8,949 nt of DNA, taken from contig JAQTPJ010000022.1 of assembly GCA_028712915.1 (NCBI GenBank), positions 1 through 8,949 of the forward strand. Direction: 5' to 3'. Of this stretch, positions 1 to 5,573 are shown one piece after another (position 1 is the stretch's first letter; each line of letters starts with the position of its first letter). The position numbers were made by a program, and so were the translations under genes. A model generated the notes under the pieces. The model was not told the origin of the DNA and did not search any database. It was given only the letters and a program-made list of their open reading frames with translations. This stretch comes from Candidatus Omnitrophota bacterium (GTDB lineage: Bacteria; Omnitrophota; Gorgyraeia; Velamenicoccales; JABMQK01).

Positions 1-495
1 GAAACAGCCGAAATCGCCATCAGGGCGTCGTTAACAGGCCACTTAGTGCTTTCCACGCTGCATACGAATGATGCTGTCAGCGCTTTAGCCAGGCTCATAG
101 ACATGGGCATTGAGCCATTCTTGATTTCAAGTTCCATAGTAGCAATACTCGCGCAGCGCTTAGTCCGCGCGATCTGCCCTAAATGTAAAGAAAAATATCT
201 GCCTACAGAAGAGGTATTAAAAGATTTAAAGCTGGCTGAGAAGGTAGAGTTTTACCGCGGCAAAGGCTGCCATTCTTGCAAGAATACCGGCTTCTCCGGC
301 CGTATAGCAATATTTGAGTTATTGCTTATTAACGAGGATATAAAAAATATGGTTACCGCTAAAAGTTCCAGCAGTGACATTAAGAAAAAGACTGTAAGTT
401 TAGGTATGCGCACCTTATTTGAAGACGGATTAGAGAAAGCAAAGAACGGTACTACTACTGTAGAAGAGATATTAAGGGTAACCGAGGAGACATAG
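1..495 (+). CDS. gspE: Type IV filament assembly ATPase, GspE/PilB family (C-terminal part, 5' truncated by window)
   Basis: Cytoplasmic hexameric ATPase that powers pilin or pseudopilin polymerisation by working on the GspF/PilC platform. The frame is open from base 1; 164 residues and a TAG stop at 493-495 are visible, and the Walker A and B motifs must lie upstream. Visible in window-residue numbering: the family His box [14 protein letters not shown] (residues 12-25), then a zinc-binding tetracysteine module (C59-x2-C62 and C90-x2-C93), then the conserved [12 protein letters not shown] segment. The CxxC pairs are typical of the extension ATPases GspE/PilB/MshE and argue against the retraction ATPase PilT. 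The V/M codon at 46 is internal, not a start. The platform gene begins 12 bp after the stop, which fits the gspE-gspF operon order. Whether GspE, PilB or MshE is the best name cannot be settled from this fragment; the symbol follows the downstream gsp-like order. Confidence 0.95.
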   Translation, partial: ETAEIAIRASLTGHLVLSTLHTNDAVSALARLIDMGIEPFLISSSIVAILAQRLVRAICPKCKEKYLPTEEVLKDLKLAEKVEFYRGKGCHSCKNTGFSGRIAIFELLLINEDIKNMVTAKSSSSDIKKKTVSLGMRTLFEDGLEKAKNGTTTVEEILRVTEET

Positions 496-507
496 CCCGA
501 TAAACAG

Positions 508-1722
508 ATGCCTAATTTTAAATATAAAGCCCGCGATAAATTTTCTACTTTAGTCAGCGGCATGATGGCGGCAGATAATAAGGAAGAAGCAGCGGGAAAG
601 TTAAGGGACATAGGTTATACGCCTATATCCATTGTTGAAGCAGCAGGTTTGGATGCGGACAGCATCTTAAGAAGGTTTAGAAAAGTCAAACTTCAGGAAA
701 TATCCACGTTTACCCGCCAGCTTTATTCTCTGCAAAAGGCGGGGATCCCTTTGCTGTCCAGCCTTGAGGCAATAGCTCTTCAGACGAAGAATCAATATTT
801 TAAGATTATAATAGAAAGAATCGCCGCAGATATTAAAGGTGGATTGTCTTTTTCTGAGGCATTAGGAAAACAGGGCTCGATTTTTGATGAAGTTTATTTC
901 AGCATGGTGAAATCTGCCGAGGCGAGTGGCAGGCTGGTTGAAATATTGGAAAGGCTTTCAGGGCTTATTGAAGAGGACATTGATACAAAGGCGCGGATTC
1001 AGGCAGCGACCAGGTATCCTTTAATCGCGTTTGTTACTTTATGTTTGGGGTTTCTTATAGTTGTTACTTTTGTAATTCCCCGTTTCGCCTCTTTATACGG
1101 ACAGTACAACGCAATTTTACCTTTACCGACGAGAATTTTGCTGGCAATAAATACGGTAATCCATAAATTCTGGCTTGTCTCGATTATAGCCGCAGTCAGC
1201 GCAGTTTTACTCTTTTTACGTTTTATTAATTCCAAGGCAGGCCGTCCGGTATGGGATAAATTTAAATTAAATATATTCATACTCGGGCCGCTATTATCGA
1301 TGTTGATAATAGCGCGGTTCGCCAGGATAACAGCGATATTATTAAAGAGCGGCGTTCCTATACTGGAGATTTTGAATCTGGCGAAGTCAACTGCGGGCAA
1401 TATAATAATCGCGCGCGCTATAGAAAATATCCGCGAAAGCGTAAAGCAGGGCAAAGGCCTGTCTGAGCCGATGAAGGTATCCGGTTTATTTGCTCCTATT
1501 GTGGTACAGATGGTTGCCATAGGGGAGCAGTCGGGTAAGGTCGATGAATTGCTTTTGAATGTAGCGGATTATTATGACCGTGAGACAAGTTACATGATTA
1601 AAAATCTGACTACGTATATTGAGCCGTTGCTTATTTTTGCTTTGGCGGTTATGGTGTTGATTATGGCTCTGGCTATTTTCATGCCGATGTGGAATTTGAT
1701 AAAAGTATTCAGGCCGTCTTAA
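508..1722 (+). CDS. gspF: Type IV filament inner-membrane platform protein, GspF/PilC family
   Basis: Polytopic inner-membrane platform on which the ATPase acts to insert pilins into the filament. The 404 aa length is normal for the family. It starts with the typical FKYKARD strand and a small N-terminal domain with GYTPISI (residues 36-42). Two tandem T2SSF cytoplasmic helical domains follow, roughly residues 67-190 (FTRQLYSLQKAGIPLLSSLE) and 270-392 (FARITAILLKSGVPILEIL); each has its GE/AE-x-SG helix turn (SAEASGRLVE near 136-145, AIGEQSGKVDELL near 337-349). Membrane spans are predicted at about 169-191, 221-240 and 371-393, the usual three. The ATG at 508 lies 12 bp after the ATPase stop with only a weak ribosome binding site, suggesting translational coupling. 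The stop is 2 bp before the next pilin start. PilC versus GspF cannot be separated by eye. Confidence 0.96.
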   Translation: MPNFKYKARDKFSTLVSGMMAADNKEEAAGKLRDIGYTPISIVEAAGLDADSILRRFRKVKLQEISTFTRQLYSLQKAGIPLLSSLEAIALQTKNQYFKIIIERIAADIKGGLSFSEALGKQGSIFDEVYFSMVKSAEASGRLVEILERLSGLIEEDIDTKARIQAATRYPLIAFVTLCLGFLIVVTFVIPRFASLYGQYNAILPLPTRILLAINTVIHKFWLVSIIAAVSAVLLFLRFINSKAGRPVWDKFKLNIFILGPLLSMLIIARFARITAILLKSGVPILEILNLAKSTAGNIIIARAIENIRESVKQGKGLSEPMKVSGLFAPIVVQMVAIGEQSGKVDELLLNVADYYDRETSYMIKNLTTYIEPLLIFALAVMVLIMALAIFMPMWNLIKVFRPS

Positions 1723-1724
1723 CT

Positions 1725-2120
1725 ATGAGGCCTTTAATAAACAGGCGTTCTTTGACACTAATAGAGCTATTGATTGCTTTATGCGTAGTATTTGTTCTGT
1801 TGGGCAGTTTTGCGCTATACGCTAATATGACGTTGCGTATAGCAAGGGAGACAGCCCTGCAGATGGAATTAAATAACATTCGCATGTCCATAGAGCATTA
1901 CCGTATTATAAACGGAAAATTTCCAGAAGATTTGAATATTCTCCTAAGCCAGGAGTTTGTTTTACGCACGCAGGATGGCATGATTATACGCGATAACTTT
2001 CTTAAGCCATTCAGGGTAGATAAATACAAGAAATTGCTTGACCCTTTTTTAAATAGATATTATTATGATAATTCAAGCGGCGCAGTAAAGACGCTCACTA
2101 AGAAATACGAAAACTGGTAA
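1725..2120 (+). CDS. GspG-like pseudopilin with a divergent prepilin processing site
   Basis: Filament subunit processed by the prepilin peptidase, 131 aa. The basic leader (MRPLINRRS) is followed by LTLIELLIALCVVFVLLGSF, the hydrophobic assembly helix. The cleavage site would be Ser9/Leu10, with Glu14 at mature position +5. Typical prepilins have Gly at -1 and Phe at +1, so both are substituted, and the usual Pro at mature +22 is absent. The globular part has the GspG-like H-Y-R-x-x-N-G-K-F-P segment (residues 58-67) and a late RYYYDNSSGA strand-turn (111-120). An upstream in-frame start at 1689 lies inside the platform gene and would put 12 residues of no leader character in front, so 1725 was chosen; this start is 2 bp after the previous stop. 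It may be a GspG-type major pseudopilin or a minor one. Family certain, exact role uncertain. Confidence 0.85.
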   Translation: MRPLINRRSLTLIELLIALCVVFVLLGSFALYANMTLRIARETALQMELNNIRMSIEHYRIINGKFPEDLNILLSQEFVLRTQDGMIIRDNFLKPFRVDKYKKLLDPFLNRYYYDNSSGAVKTLTKKYENW

Positions 2121-2146
2121 GTCGTTATTTTACAATAGGATAATTT

Positions 2147-2154
2147 AAGGAGGT
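2147..2154 (+). promoter_or_regulatory. Strong Shine-Dalgarno for the main pilin
   Basis: AAGGAGGT lies with its GGAGG ending 5 bases before the ATG at 2159. It is the best match to the 16S anti-SD in the window, while neighbouring genes have weak sites and rely on overlap or coupling. It supports the start at 2159 and suggests high translation of this pilin. Confidence 0.85.
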
Positions 2155-2158
2155 AGAA

Positions 2159-2560
2159 ATGAATAGGCGTTCTGGTTTTACTCTAATCGAGTTAGTAATG
2201 GTAATAGTTATCCTGGGTATTCTGGCAGCCGTTGCCATACCCACATTTTTTAATCTGCAGGATGACGCAAAGAGAGCAGCCTGTAAAGGCGCTTTAGGCG
2301 GGCTTCGTAGCGGCGCTTCTATCTGGTACGCAAAACAGGCAGCATCTGGTTCAGCCGCATGGCCGACCATAGTAGAGTTAACCGCTTCAACAAACGGTGT
2401 TATGGTAGGCGGTGTTATTCCTGTAAATCCTTATACCAATTCCAAGACTGTTGTGGCAGGTACTTCCGAGGCTACAAATTCAGCAGCTGGATGGATTTAT
2501 GACGCCAACACAGGAAGAATTTGGAGTTCAGCTTCTGACACTCAAGGTTCTGGTTTTTAA
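2159..2560 (+). CDS. Type IV pilin / major pseudopilin (probable main filament subunit)
   Basis: 133-aa prepilin with a textbook class III signal: leader MNRRSG, cleavage Gly6/Phe7, then FTLIELVMVIVILGILAAVA. Glu11 is the mature +5 glutamate and Pro28 is the mature +22 helix-kink proline. The exported domain holds one aromatic strand (SIWYAKQAA, 54-62), a conserved-looking PVNPYTNSKT loop, a GWIYDANTGRIW hairpin, and a Ser/Thr-rich tail. It has a single Cys (C42), so it lacks the disulfide loop of Neisseria/Pseudomonas pilins; it resembles GspG/MshA-type pilins. It has the strongest ribosome binding site in the window and is followed by an intrinsic terminator, which fits the most abundant subunit. 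A 38-bp gap separates it from the previous pilin; no convincing promoter is seen there. The Ser/Thr-rich surface next to a glycosyltransferase-like gene makes it a plausible glycoprotein (inference). GspG versus PilA naming is open. Confidence 0.95.
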   Translation: MNRRSGFTLIELVMVIVILGILAAVAIPTFFNLQDDAKRAACKGALGGLRSGASIWYAKQAASGSAAWPTIVELTASTNGVMVGGVIPVNPYTNSKTVVAGTSEATNSAAGWIYDANTGRIWSSASDTQGSGF

Positions 2561-2580
2561 CTTTTTGTTTTAAATATATT

Positions 2581-2638
2581 GGCCGACTTTTCTGAGAATA
2601 AGTTTTAATTTAAGATGAGAAGTCGGCCTTTATTATTT
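2581..2638 (+). terminator. Intrinsic terminator after the main pilin
   Basis: GGCCGACTT at 2581-2589 pairs exactly with AAGTCGGCC at 2620-2628, and the stem extends inward to 12 bp (2581-2592 with 2617-2628, one G-U pair). The loop is about 24 nt, AT-rich. The T-rich run TTTATTATTTAT follows the stem. Likely partial: no clear promoter is seen before the next gene, so read-through could supply lower-level expression of the genes downstream. Confidence 0.8.
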
Positions 2639-2652
2639 ATGGAGCAGGTTTT

Positions 2653-4152
2653 GTGAAAAATAAAGGTTTATCGAATTATATCCTGGTCTTAGTGCTCATT
2701 TTAGTGAGCATAGGGGTTTATGTAAATACTCTCAAAGGCGATTTCCTGATTGATGACGAACAAGGGATTTTAAATAACGAGAGGATTCATGATATAGGAA
2801 CTTATTTTTCTAACCACTTTAAAATAAAGCCGGGCGCGCTTTTGGAAATCTCGCGCGTGTTTTTATGGAACATTTCAAAAAACAATCCTTTCTGCTACCA
2901 TCTATTCAATGTTTTGGTGCATACAGGATGCGTTATTTTACTATTTATACTTTGTGGTATTTTATTCAATAATAAAACCCTGTCTTTCTTAAGCAGTTTT
3001 ATTTTTGCGGTTCACCCCATACATACCGAAGCTGTCAGCTGGATTTCCGGAGGCCACTACGCGTTTTCCGGTTTATTTTATATCGCGGCGTTTATTTTCT
3101 ACGTAAAGTCATTTAATTCAATCCGCAACCTCTGCCTTTGCGTATTATTTTTTGTGCTTTGCCTGTTTTCCGGCAATGCCTGCGCCACTTTGCCGTTTAT
3201 GTTTATCTTATACGATTTATTCTTCAGGGGAGAGGGAAAAGAAAGGGTTGCCTGCAGGAGAATCAGAATAGCATTTTTGTCTTCGATATTTATCCTTGCC
3301 ATTATTTTCCTTGCTGCATTCTTTATAAGCAAGAACGATTTCATGCATAAGATATTTTATTTTAGGGGTTTTAACTACCTGATAGTGGCGGCCAAGGCAT
3401 TTGTTTATTACCTAAAGATTTTATACTTACCCGTCCAACGCGGGCTGTATCATCCTTTTGCTTTTAATACAACGCATATCCAGGATGTAAGCCCCGCCTT
3501 ATTTTACTCACTCGTAATATTACTAATCGCGGGATGGTCATTTTTTAAATTTAGGCGCAGCTTCAAACCCTTGTCTTTTGGCGTTATGTGGTTTTTCCTG
3601 ACATACGCGCCATACTCGAATATCGTCCCTATGTGCAACATAATTTCCGAAAGGTATCTATATTTGCCGTCGTTAGGCTTTTGCGTAATTATGGCGGCTC
3701 TGTTCTTGAAAGCATGGGAAATCATTAACAGGAGCGTAAATTACAGGAAGGCCTTGAGGTTGTTGGCGGTCGCGGCGCTTACATTATTTTTGGGTTCGTA
3801 TATGTTGTTGACTATTGCCCATAATTACGAGTATGATAATATAATTACCTATTGGGAGACCAATATCAGGAATTTCCCGGACGGCTACACTGTTTACAAT
3901 AACTTAGCCGCCACATATTACAGGATGGGCAATATTAATAATGCTATTGCCTACTGTTTGATAAATTTAATGGTTGATTCTGGCCAGCCGCATGTCTGGT
4001 GTAATTTAGGAAAGATTTATAGAGAGATAGGAGATTTTGATCAAGCCAGATATTGCTATCAAGAAGTTTTGAAAATAGACGAGGATTATTTTCCTGCGGT
4101 AAAGGCTTTACAGGAATTAAATATAAAAGAGAAAGATGAAAACGAACAATAA
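2653..4152 (+). CDS. Polytopic membrane protein with C-terminal TPRs, TMTC/GT-C glycosyltransferase-like
   Basis: 499 aa, GTG start with GGAGCAGG (2641-2648) just upstream. Ten to twelve hydrophobic spans fill residues 7-387. The first non-cytoplasmic loop has GDFLIDDEQGILNN with an Asp-Asp pair (D34-D35), in the place of the metal/catalytic acidic residues of GT-C enzymes. Further hallmarks of the TMTC-like group are AVHPIHTEAVSWISG (119-133) and ERYLYLPSLGF (333-343). Two TPR units follow, about 411-444 (VYNNLAATYYRMGNINNAIA) and 445-478 (VWCNLGKIYREIGDFDQARY). Animal TMTC proteins are O-mannosyltransferases using dolichol-phosphate-mannose; bacterial relatives are mostly uncharacterised, so sugar and acceptor are unknown. 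It lies between the main pilin and the minor pilins and overlaps the next gene by 17 bp, so filament or cargo glycosylation is a reasonable but unproven role. Chain-length control or lipid glycosylation are alternatives. Confidence 0.8.
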   Translation: MKNKGLSNYILVLVLILVSIGVYVNTLKGDFLIDDEQGILNNERIHDIGTYFSNHFKIKPGALLEISRVFLWNISKNNPFCYHLFNVLVHTGCVILLFILCGILFNNKTLSFLSSFIFAVHPIHTEAVSWISGGHYAFSGLFYIAAFIFYVKSFNSIRNLCLCVLFFVLCLFSGNACATLPFMFILYDLFFRGEGKERVACRRIRIAFLSSIFILAIIFLAAFFISKNDFMHKIFYFRGFNYLIVAAKAFVYYLKILYLPVQRGLYHPFAFNTTHIQDVSPALFYSLVILLIAGWSFFKFRRSFKPLSFGVMWFFLTYAPYSNIVPMCNIISERYLYLPSLGFCVIMAALFLKAWEIINRSVNYRKALRLLAVAALTLFLGSYMLLTIAHNYEYDNIITYWETNIRNFPDGYTVYNNLAATYYRMGNINNAIAYCLINLMVDSGQPHVWCNLGKIYREIGDFDQARYCYQEVLKIDEDYFPAVKALQELNIKEKDENEQ

Positions 4153-4684
4153 GGGTTTTACTATTATCGAGCTTGTCATTGTTTTTCTTGTTATTGGGAT
4201 TATTGCCGCTGTTTCTGTGGCGCAGATGCCCGATATGGAGGGTATGCGTATATCCAAAGCCGCCCAGAAGATACAGTCAGACATACGTTTTGCCCAGAGG
4301 CTGGCTATGCAGCTGCAGAGGAGGACGGCGGTCCTGTTCAGCGCGGCAGGGGATAACTATTCTATTTATATCGAGAATACCTATCAGGCTAATGATTGGA
4401 ATGTTAACGTTAAAGCAAAAAATCCTCTTACGCAGGAAGATTTTGACGTGCAGTTAAATTCAGAAGAATTCAGCGGCGTAATAATAAGTGAAGTTTTGTT
4501 TAATGCGGCTGATTATGCTCTTGTATTTGACAGAAATGGTGATCCTTACGCAATGGATTTTATTAATCCCGCGACTATTGGCGTGCTCTCTGGCGTAGGT
4601 AGGATAGTTTTGAACACAGATAGAAAATATATTTTAGTGCAATCAGCAACAGGAAGGGTAAATGTCCAGAATACGTATCCGTAA
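4136..4684 (+). CDS. gspH: GspH/FimT-like minor pseudopilin
   Basis: 182-aa prepilin. Leader MKTNNKG, cleavage Gly7/Phe8, then FTIIELVIVFLVIGIIAAVS with Glu12 at mature +5. The region after the helix has DIRFAQRLAMQLQRRTAVLF (residues 49-68), the typical GspH/FimT helix-to-strand segment, and the protein ends with GRIVLNTDRKYILVQSATG (155-173), the usual GspH closing strands. GspH/FimU-type proteins sit in the tip complex with I, J and K subunits and prime assembly. The start lies inside the preceding TPR gene (17-bp overlap) behind a purine-rich stretch, indicating coupled translation, and the 3' end overlaps the next gene by 23 bp. Subfamily assignment rests on the helix segment, closing strands and gene order. 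Confidence 0.88.
   Translation: MKTNNKGFTIIELVIVFLVIGIIAAVSVAQMPDMEGMRISKAAQKIQSDIRFAQRLAMQLQRRTAVLFSAAGDNYSIYIENTYQANDWNVNVKAKNPLTQEDFDVQLNSEEFSGVIISEVLFNAADYALVFDRNGDPYAMDFINPATIGVLSGVGRIVLNTDRKYILVQSATGRVNVQNTYP
4651..4658 (+). promoter_or_regulatory. Ribosome binding site for the GspI-like gene, inside gspH
   Basis: AGGAAGGG lies 3 bases before the ATG at 4662, within the coding end of the upstream gene. It supports 4662 as the start despite the 23-bp overlap; the spacing is short, though GGAA within it sits at a better distance. Confidence 0.6.
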
Positions 4685-5060
4685 TAATTCGTCGGGTTTT
4701 ACTATAGTCGAGCTGGTGGCGGTTATTGTGGTGTTGGGAATTTGTCTGGCGCCCATAGGCGCTATGTTCTATACGCTTATGTCCAAATACGCGAAGCCTG
4801 AAGCTGTCCAAGTGGCTACAGCCCTGGCAGAAGGCGAAATGGAGCGCGTTACAGGGCTTGCCTTTGTGGAGGTGGCCAATGAAGGGCCTACAGTTTTCAC
4901 GGATTTTCCTAATTATACCTATCAGGTGATTATCAGCGTTCTTTCTGGCCAGCCTGACACCAGTGAATATAAACAAGTCGAAGTAAGGGTTATGAATACT
5001 TCTTTGGACGTGACAGTAAGCCTTTTTACTATTGCGACAGTAAAGCAAATTGTAAGTTAA
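4662..5060 (+). CDS. gspI: GspI/PilV-like minor pseudopilin
   Basis: 132-aa prepilin. Arg-rich leader MSRIRIRNNSSG, cleavage Gly12/Phe13, then FTIVELVAVIVVLGICLAPI with Glu17 at mature +5. After the hydrophobic helix comes ATALAEGEMERVTGL (residues 52-66), the A-x-x-LAE-x-x-x-E-x-V helix typical of GspI/PilV proteins, then short strands (YTYQVIISVL, 86-95; KQVEVRVMN, 104-112). GspI is normally the hub of the tip complex with J and K. Short length (about 120-135 aa) fits the family. It overlaps the GspH-like gene at its start, and its TAA is directly followed by the next ATG with no gap. Confidence 0.85.
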   Translation: MSRIRIRNNSSGFTIVELVAVIVVLGICLAPIGAMFYTLMSKYAKPEAVQVATALAEGEMERVTGLAFVEVANEGPTVFTDFPNYTYQVIISVLSGQPDTSEYKQVEVRVMNTSLDVTVSLFTIATVKQIVS

Positions 5061-5573
5061 ATGAAGACAAAAGATACCACCAGAAAAGTGAAAGGTTTTA
5101 CTATTATCGAGTCGATATTGGTAATTGCCATCTTGGGCATAGTGGCTTCTATAGGTGTTCCTTTGATTTTATCCGCTTCGGACGCGATATCATTTCTGAC
5201 TGTAAGGAACGATATGGCGCAGAGCGCCGACGTGGCTATGAGCAGGATGCTTAACGATATAAGGCGCATAAGGGATGATGTAAGCGTTGATACAGCCGCT
5301 GCTTCGCAATTCAGGTTTTTTGATACTGATGATACGGATATTAATTATTATTTGAACAGCAATAATCTTATGCGCGGCTCTAATATTCTGGCTAGCGGCG
5401 TCAACTCCATAATATTTATTTATTATGATGAGGCAGGTTCGCAGCTTAGTCCTCCCATAGCCGGCATAGGCACGCAAACAGATATTTACAGGGTAAAAAT
5501 AACCTTTGTGTTTAATAGCGGTTCATATACCTTTAGTTATCAGTCGCAGGTGGAGCCGAGGAATTTAAGATGA
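5061..5573 (+). CDS. gspJ: GspJ/PilW-like minor pseudopilin
   Basis: 170-aa prepilin. Leader MKTKDTTRKVKG, cleavage Gly12/Phe13, then FTIIESILVIAILGIVASIG with Glu17 at mature +5. The post-helix segment VAMSRMLNDIRRIRDD (58-73) is the amphipathic helix seen in GspJ/PilW proteins; the rest alternates strands and loops (VNSIIFIYYDEAG, YRVKITFVFNSGSYTFSYQS). The position between an I-like and a K/PilX-like gene fits the gspI-J-K order. The start codon immediately follows the upstream stop and no good ribosome binding site is seen, so translation is probably coupled. The stop shares ATGA with the next gene. J versus W naming is a matter of context; the fold class is clear. Confidence 0.83.
   Translation: MKTKDTTRKVKGFTIIESILVIAILGIVASIGVPLILSASDAISFLTVRNDMAQSADVAMSRMLNDIRRIRDDVSVDTAAASQFRFFDTDDTDINYYLNSNNLMRGSNILASGVNSIIFIYYDEAGSQLSPPIAGIGTQTDIYRVKITFVFNSGSYTFSYQSQVEPRNLR
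5558..5562 (+). promoter_or_regulatory. Ribosome binding site for the GspK/PilX-like gene
   Basis: GAGGA ends 7 bases before the ATG at 5570, inside the end of the upstream gene, and supports this start in the ATGA overlap. Confidence 0.6.

Noticed and set aside
1689..1724. Earlier in-frame ATG for the first pseudopilin
   Set aside because: It lies inside the platform gene and adds 12 non-leader residues before the basic prepilin leader; 1725 gives a normal leader length and follows the upstream stop by 2 bp.
2131..2144. TACAAT / GATAAT as a -10 for a pilin-specific promoter
   Set aside because: No acceptable -35 at 16-18 bp upstream of either, and the region is AT-rich.
2125..2370. Minus-strand open frame opposite the main pilin
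   Set aside because: Antisense to a clear pilin, no ribosome binding site or recognisable family; a shadow frame. The same applies to other minus-strand frames at 252-611, 999-1520, 4575-5048, 5190-5477, 7453-7704, 8314-8517 and 8698-8886.
3138..3350. Alternative plus-strand frame inside the TPR membrane protein gene
   Set aside because: Lies wholly inside a well-supported gene and its product has no family features.
4173..4457. Second frame within the GspH-like gene
   Set aside because: Arg/Leu/Cys-rich out-of-frame translation of the pseudopilin gene with no own start signal.
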